A stretch of 64,000 bases of DNA from Arion vulgaris (Eukaryota; Mollusca; Gastropoda; Stylommatophora; Arionidae): contig CM036762.1 in assembly GCA_020796225.1 (NCBI GenBank), forward strand, positions 19,205,286 through 19,269,285, written 5' to 3'. The notes under the pieces are model-generated. The model had not been told where the DNA came from, did not search any database, and saw nothing but the letters and a program-made list of their open reading frames with translations. This document shows positions 36,401 through 46,384 of the stretch, in pieces (the stretch's first letter is position 1; each line of letters opens with the position of its first letter). Both the position numbers and the translations under genes were made by a program.

Positions 36401-39400
36401 AGTTCCTCTTGTATCACCTTGTCTGCCACTAAGAAACCACTCATCTGCTGTCTCACCACTCATTCAGTATCAGGAATCTGTTGTCAGCAATGCGGTCTCC
36501 CTAGTGAATGTCTCTGTAGAATGTGTCCAGAATAATACATAATCATTTTATATGTAAGTGTACACATGAACAATACATATATAAATGAAGTGTACACAAT
36601 CTGCTACCACACATAAAATAAGTGTATGCATGAGCTAATATATATATAACTAGTGTACATGATCTAACATACCATAAACAAGTGTCACATCAACTAGTAC
36701 TACTATAAACTAAGTTTACACATGAACTATGATCAGGAATAAAACTAAGATAATGATATTTACTCAATGTCAAGCTGTCCTTCTATTGGAGCGGAACAAG
36801 AAGAACAACAAGGGAACACCAAGGTTGCAGACATTCATCAATAGATACCTACGAGATGTGCATCTGCAATGGTAGGCAGGACCACAAACTTGGAACCCGT
36901 GGTGTGAGCGGACAATACAAGTGGAACAAGAGATAAGGCAAAAGGTGGTGATGGTAGACACACTGAAACCCTGGCAGCATCACAAGACAGGTCTTGACCC
37001 CATGCAATAGTAGAAGACCTCAGAACACCTGGAGAGGAATGCCAAAAATGAGGAGAGTCTGAAAGATGGCCATGATAGGTGGCTTAGGCCTGCGATCTAT
37101 CTTCCCTAGTGTAGAGCTGCTCATAAAGCAATCCACTTTATAGACAAATCCAGTCATTCCATTTCTTCCCGAAACAAAGAATGGAAAATTATAAATAATT
37201 TTGACACTAATTTTAAAACAGAATGAGAAACAAAGATCTTTGATTAATTGATCATTCATTACAATACTTATATCCCATGAAATGTTACTAGTTTGGCTTT
37301 CATTTGTTACAGATAAGAGAAAAACTACATACCTCATCAAACACTTCAATATACAAGGAATCGACGCCAACTGGCAAGTATCTGTGGACAAGCAAAACAA
37401 TCTAAATTGTAAAGTAACAGTTTGTATAATTCATGTAAAAAAGTGGTTGAAAGTTGTTAACTAAGGCTTAACTTGAAAACTGGGCCTATGTTTTATCATT
37501 CATCTCCGACAGAACTAGGAACTCAATCTCACCTAAATTGAGATCAGGAATCTCTGGAAGAATATCCTGATTGTTCTAAGCAGTGGAACGACCCATGTAC
37601 CTTTGGAGTAAGAGGCGAGCACCATACCTTCATACCACAAAGAATAAGAGCTCAAGTATTCAGTGACGATTCACTGTTCGTACTTAGACAAGACTCATTT
37701 GTACGTTACTTGTATCACACACAAAGTAATTGTCAACAAACTTACGTGCTAACAGTCTTGTTCCATCTGGGTGCTTTGGCACCATTGTATGCTGTTGGAG
37801 TTTCAAATACAGTGTGTCCAATTCGCACCCTACAATATGGATCCATTTTTGTCAAGCCATAATTCTTGGTAAGTTTTGCCTGCAGGGAGATTAATAAATA
37901 TACAAATGTTTTAGATATCTGGACAATTATAACCATTTTAAATTAAAGACTCTTGGCAGAACTAGCTGACTAAGGGACAGAACAAGGAGAATGTTTAACC
38001 AGCGAGTCACAGAAGCCGTCAGTATGTGTACTCTTTGACGACTGTTAGGGTAGACTGAGCACCAATGAGTGCTATGACATCACTCAACAAGCACTAACCA
38101 AAATAAAAATGTACTGTTTGTACAATGAATCCTTACTTATGATTTTAGCTTATAAATGTCCAAATCTCACTTTATTGTGCATAACAATCGCTATCTGCTG
38201 AAAGAGACTGAGCTCCTATGGATTTTCCTGGCGTAGTTATTGTATTTTAGGTTATCATTAAAGAAGACAATGAAATCTACATACAGTACTGAGACAGGTG
38301 ATTGAATGACTACAGGTATGCTTCTTCTTCTTCATATGCTCCATATCGACCACTTGTTAACCTACTCTTTGTGATATGTATGTGATATTAGCATAAGAGC
38401 AATTGTGCCAGTTATGTGACTACAAGTAGGCCAGCACATCCACGTTCTGCAACACTTTTTATTTACTAGTGTAGCTTCCCTAAGCTCCTACCTCAGTCGC
38501 CTTGTAGGCTGCAGTTTTTTTAATTTTTTAAAAATTTTTTTTTCGTCCGCTTTCAATTCAGACGAAGTTTCATCTCTGAAACCCATTTTTGCGTGAAAAT
38601 CCGTTTTTCCAATTCTTACAATGGCAGCAGCGTGCACATTGTAAATTACTTTACACTGGCAGCCGTGTGCTCAATGTACTGGTAATTAGTATTCCCTCGC
38701 CATACAGGCAGATTTTCTCCGACTTCAGAGGTACTCACATTATCGTCCTGAGTAAGACCAGGGGACTCGAACAAATGCCGGACAGTAGGTTCGAACCCAA
38801 GCTATGAGGCGTCTCACAGCTAGCAGGCCAAGCTACTATCAACTACTCTAGGCAGTCCCCCGTAGGCTGCAGTGTTACTGTTCTTTGCTCCCCTGTGGGC
38901 CCTGGCATCATTTTAAGACCATTTTCAAGTCACTCTTTCAAATGTATGAGTTACACTTACATCTGCATTTTAATTTCTAAAAGATGGTAGACATAGTCTT
39001 CTTCTTCTTCGAACGCTCCATATCGACCATTTGTTAAATCATTCTTTGTGCTTTGTATGTGATCCGAGCCTAAGGCCGATTGAACACTGTGCCAGTTATG
39101 CGCCTACAAGTAGTCCAGCACATTCAATTTCTGCTACACTTTTTATTTACTAAGGTAGCTTCCTTAGGCCCCTACATCAGTCGCCTCTTATGACATGCCT
39201 TGTAGGTCTCAGTGTTGTTATTATTATTTGCTCCCTTGTGCGCCGGCAAACCCCTCCCCGGCGAGTAGATACAGTGAATGTTAAGCTCATATAATAATAG
39301 ATGTATACCAGCTTGTCACAGTCTCATTAGTTATACAGTTGATCCCTAAACATACAGAGATACTTAGCAATAATAAAACATACAAATTAGCAAAGAGCTC

Positions 39401-41591
39401 AAGCGAGAAACAACTACAGGGCAAAAAAGAGACAATTGAAGGATCGTGTGGTGTTCTCCTTTGAAGACCCCTACACCCATGGGAAGAAGTGAGATCACAG
39501 ATAGAATCGTGTGGCGTTCTCTCTGGATAACCTCTGTGCCCTAGGGAAATAATGGGACAGTTGATAGGATCATGTTATGTACTTTCTTGATGATCTCTCA
39601 GAAACTACTAAATGACATTAGGAACAGACTTGGAACCAAGAGTTGCATAATTTGTAACAAAAACAACAACATAATGCAAACTTCTTGCTTACCTGCACAA
39701 CCGAAATGCTGAGTCTTCCAGCAAAATTTGAAGCAGAAATCACATTTACACCAGCCTGCTGCTGTGCCTGTAAAATTCTTGCAATTCGTTCATCTTCCTG
39801 CTCTTGTGTCAAAGCAGGTCCAGTACGAAGGAAGTCAGAAGGCAACTCACCAACCATTACCTGTTAGAAATGAAAGTATAATGAATATTTATTTTAATCA
39901 TCAAAATGTGAAAACACGAAAAAATGTCAGTGTGTGCATGGTTAGACTACAGGAAACCCTGATCCCTTACTTGGGGTTCTAAATTATTTCTGAAGTCAGA
40001 GTAAGGCTCAGCTGAATGGCAGGGGACACTAAAAATAATGCATATTATATGTTACGAGTACCTATAAAACAAATATAACAAACAAGTAACCGCTTCATTA
40101 CTAAAAACGATGCAAATTAAAATAACTATAAATCAAGTAATTAAGTGCCATGTCCAAATGTTCTAAACCTCCTCTTCTTCTTATACACCTGAAGAACCTC
40201 GATTGTCTGATTCTTTTGATGTTTCTTTGTGTGCAGGCATATTTTAAAATCTCATTGGTTTACTTTGCTGTCCATGGAATTTTCAACTTTTATCTGTAAA
40301 ACCACACTTCTGTGTCTTCCGGTGCTTCTTCATTGTCCATGATTCACTGCCATACAAAAGATTTGGTTCAATATAACACTGGAGTAGTCTTTTCCACTGT
40401 GTCATTGGTAGTGAATTCACACATTGTGTTAGGGAATTTTCTTAAAAGTTGCTTTCATTTGAGCTGTTCTATTCCTTATCTATGTTGTACATCTTCCATC
40501 TGATGTTATAAATGTACCCAGATATTTGAATCGATGGATTTATTTCTGTGTTGTGTATTTTGATATTGCATTGTTTCCTGTTTTTAAGAGATAACCATTA
40601 CCTCCATTTTCTTTATATTCATGTTTAATATTTTCTTTTCACTTTCTCTCACTATTATGTCTATCAAGTATTATAGATCTTGTTCATTTGTCACCATGAG
40701 AATTGTGTATTCAGCATAGCATGTTCATATTTTATCCTCCAACTGTTATTCCTACCTTTTCTTCTATTTGTTGGTTGATGTTTTCACTGTTAAGGTTGAA
40801 CAGGTCTGTTGAGAGTATGATTCCTTGTCTTATTCCTAATTGTATCTCCTGATAGATTCCACTGACTGTCTAGTCCTATAGCTATCAGTATATATTTTTG
40901 ATCAGTCTTAAAACGTTCCTCCCAATATGTAGAATTTCTAACATACTAATTATTTTCTCCTTATTTCACTTATCAAATGCTGTGTTGAGTAGCCTATGAA
41001 ACATACGGACTAGGACGGTATAAGTCCAGCTTCATTATCGTTTTCTTTCCATTACTCATTACTGTTCTTATGTATATAATATTCATAATTAGTAGTACTG
41101 CAAATTATTGCGTTTGATATTTACATTAACATTATACTGTATACATAATAAATATAAAATAATAATAATTTGAAATATTAATAAAATATTTCAGATATAA
41201 TAAAAAATAATCAGTCATATGACGAGAAAATACACTTGCACTGGTACTTTTATATTATTCTAAGTTTCAGTCTCAACATGGTCTCAAGTCCAAGACGACT
41301 AAATGATAATAAAATTACTCTCTGAGACCGCGGAAGTGATCCTGTGATGCGAATTGGAGAACGAGAAAGAACGGAGAAACTGGAGGAGTCCGAGATTTCT
41401 AAAATTTCTTGTTTAACAAATCATAAAAGACAGAAATAGAACTTCAAGAATATTCAATTATTTAAAACCACAAGTTCACGTTATAATATTGTTGTGCCAA
41501 ATGTCTATAAACTGACCTGGTTGCGTCTATCCGTGTTGCCTGGTGTGATATTATTACTTTCACTAGTCGTAACTCCGTTTGTTGTCGCCAT
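30328..41591 (-). CDS. TOLLIP: Toll-interacting protein (TOLLIP), eight coding exons
   Basis: TOLLIP is a cytoplasmic/endosomal adaptor that dampens IL-1R/TLR signalling and links ubiquitinated cargo to TOM1 and phosphoinositides. The coding exons, in transcript order, are 41591-41517, 39860-39693, 37879-37746, 37381-37333, about 36513-36383, 34765-34678, 32821-32739 and 30441-30328; phases agree at every junction except around exon 5. Visible domains: an N-terminal TOM1-binding type segment ([12 protein letters not shown]), a C2 domain ([20 protein letters not shown] then [11 protein letters not shown] and [14 protein letters not shown]), a Pro/Tyr-rich linker ([13 protein letters not shown]), and a C-terminal CUE domain ([20 protein letters not shown], ending NSLLSMGSD). 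The predicted length of about 280 residues fits the family (human 274). Exon 5 has small indels and in-frame stops, while all other exons are clean, so consensus error is more likely than a pseudogene. Introns contain LINE, SINE and MITE insertions. Confidence 0.93.
30525..30845 (-). mobile_element. LINE 3' end in TOLLIP intron 7
   Basis: Minus-strand reading [40 protein letters not shown] and, upstream, VIRKRRWxYVGHTLR, ending in an (AAT)n-type tail at the left. Copies at 42255-42840, 44497-44895 and 55060-55290. Confidence 0.82.
30930..31250 (+). mobile_element. Jockey-like LINE C-terminal fragment
   Basis: Encodes [20 protein letters not shown] then [10 protein letters not shown], matching the [19 protein letters not shown] block at 7700-7770. 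In TOLLIP intron 7. Confidence 0.72.
31280..31455 (+). repeat. tRNA-derived SINE, family D
   Basis: Head with gcgttggatgacgggtgaca, box B-like acaggttcaattccgc, then cgtggcaccaaaccgaagga and ggtgccgagccgaagatctg. Inverted relative to 13550-13735. Confidence 0.82.
31765..31995 (-). mobile_element. LINE fragment
   Basis: Reverse-complement counterpart of the 16520-16690 fragment (gcattgtggggaatttcag, ttctatcctgtgccagatg, gttgttagtctttgatg). Confidence 0.55.
32345..32575 (-). repeat. tRNA-derived SINE, family C
   Basis: Minus-strand head gggctctatggtgaagtgat (box A-like) and ggttgtggattcaaatctgg (box B), then the family body. In TOLLIP intron 7. Confidence 0.85.
32739..32821 (-). CDS. TOLLIP: TOLLIP exon 7 (linker and start of CUE)
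   Basis: 83 bp encoding [20 protein letters not shown] then [13 protein letters not shown] is the start of CUE helix 1. The donor is gtatgt and phase 0 is restored. Confidence 0.9.
32875..33215 (-). mobile_element. RTE-like LINE 3' end in TOLLIP intron 6
   Basis: Minus-strand readings [20 protein letters not shown] then [20 protein letters not shown] and [16 protein letters not shown], the same tail type as 1752-2422, with a gatgat-like 3' tail. Confidence 0.82.
33671..33932. mobile_element. Mariner-like MITE with 25 bp terminal inverted repeats
   Basis: The left end TA + cagggtgttcaagataaaa + gtagc (33671-33696) is an exact inverted copy of the right end (33907-33932). Ends begin TACAGGG, consistent with TA target duplication of the Tc1/mariner group. 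About 260 bp, no transposase reading. In TOLLIP intron 6. Confidence 0.88.
34100..34465. other. Unassigned intronic stretch
   Basis: TOLLIP intron 6; no repeat family recognised. Confidence 0.45.
34470..34660 (+). repeat. Interspersed repeat family H
   Basis: Shares gggccattagggattta, ccttttggtagaaacgtcac and ttgtactttgtaaagctata with 54815-54990. Confidence 0.75.
34678..34765 (-). CDS. TOLLIP: TOLLIP exon 6 (Pro/Tyr-rich linker)
   Basis: 88 bp encoding [20 protein letters not shown] then PMYYPPPVQ. It has a tatttcag acceptor and a gtaagt donor, and leaves phase 1. Low-complexity linkers of this kind separate C2 and CUE in TOLLIP. Confidence 0.85.
34790..34920. repeat. About 61 bp tandem duplication next to TOLLIP exon 6
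   Basis: gtcaatggtcttcatacagt + catgaacaacatatatgagg and caacaaacaagataactgt occur twice. Confidence 0.85.
35530..35665 (+). repeat. SINE family A fragment
   Basis: Contains cagagtggtttaacccaaat + ggtcgatatgggcg, the 3' part of family A. The preceding 35345-35520 is unassigned. Confidence 0.55.
36383..36513 (-). CDS. TOLLIP: TOLLIP exon 5 (C2 end), frame-broken in this sequence
   Basis: The stretch [20 protein letters not shown] then NLVMS matches the end of the family C2 domain (..KWYSLSGRQGDD..INLVMSY). Upstream pieces FT and DRIA-like residues are readable only by changing frame, and TGA/TAG codons interrupt. The exon is about 19 bp shorter than the 50-codon family segment, and no GT donor follows VMS. 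It lies beside an eroded tandem array (36545-36740) that has similar small deletions. The acceptor ctacag at 36514-36519 looks normal. Confidence 0.75.
36545..36740. repeat. Eroded tandem array (about 32-35 bp units)
   Basis: Units with aagtgtacacatgaacaata and variants show missing bases. It adjoins the damaged TOLLIP exon 5. Confidence 0.75.
36765..37120 (+). mobile_element. RTE-like LINE fragment in TOLLIP intron 4
   Basis: Plus-strand coding [26 protein letters not shown]; it is the opposite-orientation relative of 47946-48530 ([14 protein letters not shown]). Confidence 0.68.
37333..37381 (-). CDS. TOLLIP: TOLLIP exon 4 (C2, short exon)
   Basis: A 49 bp exon encoding [17 protein letters not shown], matching the VDSFYLEIFDE block. 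It has a tccacag acceptor and a gtatgt donor and restores phase 0. Confidence 0.93.
37495..37580 (-). repeat. SINE family E2 fragment
   Basis: gaactaggaactcaatctca and gatcaggaatctctgga match 44990-45020 inverted. In TOLLIP intron 3. Confidence 0.6.
37746..37879 (-). CDS. TOLLIP: TOLLIP exon 3 (C2 core)
   Basis: 134 bp, phase 0 to 2. Encodes [39 protein letters not shown], nearly colinear with vertebrate TOLLIP C2. The acceptor is ccctgcag and the donor gtaagt. Confidence 0.96.
38320..38925 (-). repeat. SINE family A copy split by SINE B
   Basis: The two halves (38320-38515 and 38862-38925) rejoin at the duplicated gtaggctgcagt. Contains catatcgaccacttgttaac, gccagcacatccacg and the cctcagtcgccttgtagg core. 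Confidence 0.85.
38516..38861 (-). repeat. tRNA-derived SINE, family B, nested, with 12 bp TSD
   Basis: On the minus strand a tRNA-like head (tagcttggcctgctag, box B-like cttgggttcgaacctact) lies at the right and a poly-A tail (poly-T on +) at the left. TSD gtaggctgcagt at 38504-38515 and 38862-38873, inside SINE A. Confidence 0.9.
38995..39255 (-). repeat. SINE family A copy
   Basis: cttcttcttcttcgaacgct, ccatatcgaccatttgttaa, gccagttatgcgcctacaag and cagtcgcctcttatgacatg, in minus orientation with a GAA-type tail. Confidence 0.88.
39270..39690. other. Unassigned intronic stretch
   Basis: Includes a loose duplication (gatcgtgtggtgttctc / gaatcgtgtggcgttctc near 39440 and 39505). Otherwise nothing recognised. 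Confidence 0.5.
39693..39860 (-). CDS. TOLLIP: TOLLIP exon 2 (N-terminal segment, start of C2)
   Basis: 56 codons between a taacag acceptor and a gtaagc donor. [10 protein letters not shown] matches the conserved GELPQDFLR block; GRLSISVVQ is the first C2 beta strand. A Gln-rich stretch (ILQAQQQAG) occupies the variable linker. Confidence 0.93.
40180..41010 (-). mobile_element. Decayed RTE-like LINE (RT core and tail) in TOLLIP intron 1
   Basis: Minus-strand pieces: [45 protein letters not shown] (RT palm region) and, further left, remnants of the tail. Many stops; the YADD box is lost. Same strand as TOLLIP. Confidence 0.72.
41011..41510. other. Unassigned part of TOLLIP intron 1
   Basis: A GCGGAAGTGA ETS-like site near 41331-41340 is the only noteworthy motif. 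Confidence 0.4.
41517..41591 (-). CDS. TOLLIP: TOLLIP exon 1 (start codon)
   Basis: 25 codons, [14 protein letters not shown].. ending DRRNQ, followed by a gtcagt donor. The opening MATT resembles the MATTVS start of vertebrate TOLLIP. Phase 0 joins exon 2 directly. Confidence 0.85.
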
Positions 41592-41800
41592 TTTTACTGT
41601 TGTGTTGGACTGTTGATGATTAATAGGGGCATGATTTCATTGTACTGAAGAGTTCATATCCAATAATAGTATTGAGCAAGAAGTCATTTCCGCTTCTCTT
41701 TTCTCTCCCTTCAACTTCATCAGCAACATCTCTGTTTCCACATCCAGAGCTCGCAGTTAAGGATTTAAAGAATCAAACTGTTTCTTACCCTGATGGTCCA
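41592..41800 (-). promoter_or_regulatory. Probable TOLLIP upstream region
   Basis: Sequence immediately upstream of the TOLLIP ATG. On the minus strand it holds an ETS-like GCGGAAAT near 41695-41702; a CCAAT string (plus strand) lies near 41660. No TATA box at a convincing position. The assignment rests on position plus weak motifs. Confidence 0.35.
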
Positions 41801-42034
41801 CCTTTGATATTTTCCTCTAGTTGTATATACATATCATCATCATAAGGCGCCAGTTGGCGTAGGCGATCATGGATCTCCACAAATCTGTGTCCATTGTGTT
41901 TGCTATCATCTCAGATGTTGACGCTCTTCCGTGTCATTAAGTCAGGCTATCCAAAAATTCCCCCCTGGCCCTTAATGACGAGCCACCACTGCAAATGAGA
42001 TATTTTTTTCATTAAGAGATATAACATGCTATTG

Positions 42035-42200
42035 AAAACCAATTTGGTAGGGACGGTAAATGGCAGGAGAGCAAGGAGAAAACAAACATATATTTGGAAG
42101 AGGGACATCAGGAAATAGACGGGCAATATTTTCTGGCAGAGTGTACTATTAGAATTTACTGGAGAGCAATTACAGCCAATCTTTAATGCAGATACAGAGA
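42035..42200 (+). mobile_element. RTE-like LINE 3' fragment
   Basis: Plus-strand NGRRARRKQTYIWKRDIR and AITANL-like pieces, related to 24895-25175 inverted. Confidence 0.6.
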
Positions 42201-42254
42201 CAACAATTGGTATCTCAGTTTGTTGTAACCTGTTAAAACTAAACTTGATTTGTT

Positions 42255-42840
42255 CTATTATTTTTATTTGTTATATTCCTCTCGTAACGTTATATGTCAC
42301 AAGGGTATGCAAGCAATTTCTCTATAACGTCCTATCCTTGGCAACTTGTTCAATCTTTGCAATGGGATTTAATCCGATATTTCTTGTCTCTCTCAGTAAA
42401 AAATGTTCATGTTTTCTCAAGTAACTACGTTCTTTCTTGAACCCTTTGCCTCAATCCCATCGTTGTGACTCTTTGATTACTTCTTCTCAGAGTGAATGAA
42501 AATCATGGCACATCCTTACAGGACGTAGTCATCAACCACAGTAAACGAGTCGTTGATTTTCTAGGCACTACTTATAAGTTCAGTAGTTTACCATTGCTTT
42601 CTGAATGGTGAGGTCTATTTTACCTTTTGTAAAATCCCAAGGAAACAAATTTTCTTCCTAAGTTGCCACCGTGGGGTTTCAACGAGGACGCGTTTGGGCA
42701 TCTCACTACCGCTTGAGCTACAGACACTTCTCAGAGTACGCCTAACATATCACCATCTTCTCTTTCTTATAACAGTTGTTACTAGTGATTCACCAGACAT
42801 TTCTCCGACTGATGTCATCACTTCTCCTGAATTCTTTCCC
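42255..42840 (-). mobile_element. LINE 3' end split by SINE F
   Basis: The left part matches 44500-44720 (cctctcgtaacgttata, ttcttgaaccctttgcc); the right part continues at 42738 with catatcaccatcttctcttt. The intervening SINE carries an 11 bp TSD. Confidence 0.8.
42494..42726 (-). repeat. tRNA-derived SINE, family F, nested, with 11 bp TSD
   Basis: TSD cttctcagagt at 42483-42493 and 42727-42737. Head on the minus strand (tgtagctcaagcggtagtga as box A, cgttgaaaccccacgg as a diverged box B). Body as in the 19050 and 47660 copies. Confidence 0.9.
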
Positions 42841-42939
42841 CTACGCTGTTTAACTATAGAGTAAATAAATATATAGATAGAAGAATTCTGAATATAAAAG
42901 CCAGCGCCGAGATGAAGTTACCTGCCACGCATCTAAGAG

Positions 42940-43175
42940 CATTTGGGGTGTTAAAGAATAGAACCACTGTTACCTGCCACGCATGTCGTAAGAGGCGACT
43001 TAGGAGGTTTGGCTGAAATCGGATGCATGTGTCCTAAACGTGTAGAAGTCTATGTGTTTAGGGGCCTACCAAACCAATGTGCAACATATACACGTTCTTG
43101 GCAAAGATCAAACCTATCACAAAGAGTGATTAAAATTGGTCGCAAAGAACGAACGCAAAGAAGAAGAAGAATATA
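42940..43175 (+). repeat. SINE family T
   Basis: Contains accactgttacctgccacgc, gtcgtaagaggcgact, the ggctgaaatcggatg block, gtgattaaaattggtcg and a (GAA)n tail. Confidence 0.88.
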
Positions 43176-43234
43176 AAAGCATGTTGTAGATCTCTTATAA
43201 ATAATACAAAACAAACCAATTTTTTCAGGAATCT

Positions 43235-43490
43235 TCTACTTTGAACGTTCCATATTGACCACTTGTTAAACAACTCTTTGTGATTTTATGTGATCTGAGA
43301 CTAAGAGCAATTGTACATTGTGCCAGTTATACGCCTACGCGCAAGTAGGCCAGCACATTGAATTTCTGTGATGCTTTTTATTTACTAGGGTAGCTTCCCT
43401 AGGCCCCTACCCCAGTAGCCTCTTACGACATGCCTTGTAGGTCGCAGTGCTACTATTCTTTGCTCCCTTGTGGGCTCCAGCAACACACTG
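43235..43490 (-). repeat. SINE family A copy
   Basis: cgttccatattgaccacttg, gccagttatacgcctac, cagtagcctcttacgacatg and ctcccttgtgggctccagca. Confidence 0.88.
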
Positions 43491-43499
43491 GCGTTATTA

Positions 43500-43960
43500 G
43501 AAATAAAATAACTACAATGGCAAGAAGTACTTATGGCAGTGGTTGTCGTAGGCTTGCATCGTTTAGACATGGAAACAAAGATAACGAAACAAAGATAACG
43601 CTTTCTGAAAACAATCATTCAAGGAAAATTCGATGTTGATAAGAGATGAGGAAGGTAAAGGAAAGCACAGCTGATAACATTATGGACTGATTAGGAAAGG
43701 ATTTTATCACACTCGTTTGTCTCAGAAAAAAATCATTGAAGGAACTTATGTATTGGCAATTTCATCATAGCACCTCTATGTTCCTAATGATTTATAGGAA
43801 TTATTATTATATTTAGTTAGTAAAAAAGACACAACAAACGACCTGAGTGCATAGAGAAGAAGAAAGAGAGATGTTGTACTTAAGCCAAAGTTATTTGTTC
43901 TTACCATATCTATTTCATTGTGCATAAAACTGTTCTGCAACAGCTTGATATTAAAAGAAT
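43500..43960. other. Unassigned stretch
   Basis: No supported feature. Confidence 0.45.
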
Positions 43961-43969
43961 TGGCTCATA

Positions 43970-44215
43970 ACATCAAGGATAATTAAGTACTTCAGACACA
44001 TCAAACGACATGAGTGCCAAGAGAAGATCATTTTAGAGGGAATGGTACCTGGAAGAAGAATGAGAGAGCAAGACGATTCAAGATGTATGACGATCTGAGA
44101 ATAACTGCTGATGACGCAGGTCAACTTGCACATAACAGAGAGTTTCTCAGGACTGCTGTCATGGGAGCCAGGTTCCTGAAGGGACAAGCTACTTGATGAG
44201 GATGAATATGTAATA
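43970..44215 (+). mobile_element. LINE 3' fragment
   Basis: Plus-strand IIKYFRHIKRHE, IILEGMVPGRRMREQ and DDAGQLAHNREFLRTAVMGA, ending near gatgaggatgaatatg. Typical LINE C-terminal tail. Confidence 0.75.
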
Positions 44216-44496
44216 ACTTTTCCTGTGCTTTGAATACATTTTTTTTTTACTTTAATAAAATCATCTTTGATTCTCCTGGCAAATATCTTAGTATGTTTAT
44301 ATTGCATAATTTTGTCCCCTTTTTGAGATATTTGTCAGTTTTTAAATTGCCAGAAATACTGCAATGAGATGGAACCCACTGTATTACAACTCTCTTCCAA
44401 TTCTGACCGAACATATGAACTGTTTCTCTTATATCATTTAGGTCTTGGATGTCTTTATCCTATAATTCTGGGCTGCAATAGTGACGCACTAGCTAT

Positions 44497-44895
44497 TAAT
44501 AATAATAATTCCTCTCGTACCGTTATACGTTACATAGGGCCTGCAAGTAATTTCTCCATACCGCTCTATCCTGGGCAACTCGCTCAATCTCCTCCATGGA
44601 ACTGAGACCGATATTTCCTGCCTCTCTCAGCAAAGTTTTTGCAGGGTCTCTTTAGATCGACCTCTCTTTCTTGAACCCTTTGCATCCCACTTCAATGCCA
44701 GCTGTGATATTCGTTGATCATTTCTCCTCAAGGTGTGCCCAACATATCTCCATCTTCTCTTTCTTATAACAGTTGTCACTAGTGGTTGACCAGACATGTC
44801 TCTGATTTCATCACTTCTTCTGAATTCCATTTTATATTCATTATAAAATGTAGTATTTAGTATATGATGGATTTTTGTCTGTAAAATCTTGATAT
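44497..44895 (-). mobile_element. LINE 3' end
   Basis: Minus-strand [40 protein letters not shown] and [20 protein letters not shown]. (AAT)n-type tail at 44497-44509. Close to 30525-30845. Confidence 0.85.
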
Positions 44896-44924
44896 ACAAG
44901 GCTATGGCCTATATAGACACATCA

Positions 44925-45095
44925 TTCATGTGCAGTAATGAAATGAGATGTCCTCGTGGAGCCATCTGGATATTTTTCCAGAGATCCCTGATCTTAGTGT
45001 AGGTAAGATTGAGTTCCTAGTCCTATCGGAGAAGGACGATAAGACGTAGGTCCTGTGTTAAATATGAGCATGTAAAAGAACCAGTGGCAGTTCAA
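44925..45095 (+). repeat. SINE family E2
   Basis: cctgatcttagtgtagg, gagttcctagtcctatcgga and agaaccagtggcagttcaaa recur at 50730-51215. Confidence 0.8.
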
Positions 45096-45424
45096 AATTG
45101 AGAAGCGCAAGCTGGAAAGCTGCTGTCTGGGCAAAATTCATAAGGAAAGATTAAAATTCATACAAAAATATCTTCAAAATTACACTGGGGACCCTTGCCG
45201 GTGCTATGGAGTTTGTGCACTGTTACTGAGATCTTCCTGTGTTAAAAAATGATTGGAGCACACATGGTTTCTTACCGAAGTGCAATGATGATGATCTTAT
45301 CATCAATCAAATGAGAAGTACTAAAATACTTTATTTAACTTTTGATGATGAAACATGACTTTGTATCAAAAAGAATAAACATATCAATGCAACCAACTAG
45401 ACACAAATAAAACACTCAAGCTGA

Positions 45425-45515
45425 TTTGCAATAAATGAAATGTAATTTCAGTGCAAATAGACCAGTTGTAATGAAATGTAATTTCAGTGCAAATAGACCA
45501 GCTGTAATGAAATGA
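45425..45515. repeat. 36-37 bp tandem duplication
   Basis: aatgaaatgtaatttcagtg + caaatagaccagttgt occurs twice. Confidence 0.88.
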
Positions 45516-45834
45516 GATGTACTGAAATACTTTATTGAACTTTCTATGGGTAAAAACAACAATGAAAACAAATATAACAACCATAACAAAATTAGTTAAG
45601 ATCAACCAACAACTCTACTATGCAATTTTCATTATTTGTTCTCTTTTGTCTTTGATGGAATGTTTTTCTCCATCTTCTTCAGCATTGCTTGGCTCTTCTT
45701 CAGTAACAGTTTCCTTAACTGTATCCTTGATGAGCTTCTACTTTATTATTCTTAACTAGATCATATATGTCTATTTCATTTCACCATATACTTCTTGAGG
45801 CCCTTGTCTTTGTCTTGTGCACCTGAAATATTAT

Positions 45835-46260
45835 CAGTTATATGAGGACTATTATCACAGCACTCCGGACATGTCCACAGGTGTTCTGATCCCTGCCTCA
45901 ATACATCCAGAAGCATCCAGCAACCCAGTTTGATGTTGATTAATCAATATTTTTGCATACTTGGTATTTCGTTCTTTTCGGGCTGTACCAATATCGATAC
46001 CCACTTCTCTCAATCTGGTCACCGATTGGGATTCACAATGCTGAAACTCCTCTATTCGGAAAGATTCAATGCGTTAAGAATGTCATTTCAGTCCATTGCA
46101 GTTCCTCTTATATCGTAGCCATGCCAGCCAATCTATCAGCTCAGTTTATTACTCCAGACTCCTGCGTGTCCAGCAATGAAAATAAAGGTGATTTTTCTAA
46201 TCCCTGTCTGTACCAGTAAGTCTCAACATTCGTGTTTCGACTTTATGAATGTTTGTCTTG
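45835..46260 (-). mobile_element. Jockey-like LINE fragment (RNase H region), decayed
   Basis: Sequence similar to 54060-54480: cactccggacatgtccacag and catccagcaac. The minus-strand RNase H remnant contains LAWLRYKRNCNGLK-like pieces with stops. Confidence 0.6.
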
Positions 46261-46384
46261 TCTCTCTATTAGCTTCAGTTCATAAAAACAAATCTCATCC
46301 ATTTTATTCTGCTCAGTCTTATGTGTACTTTTTAGAAAACAAAAATATGAAAAAGTATTTGTTGTATGTGGGTCACAAATACAA

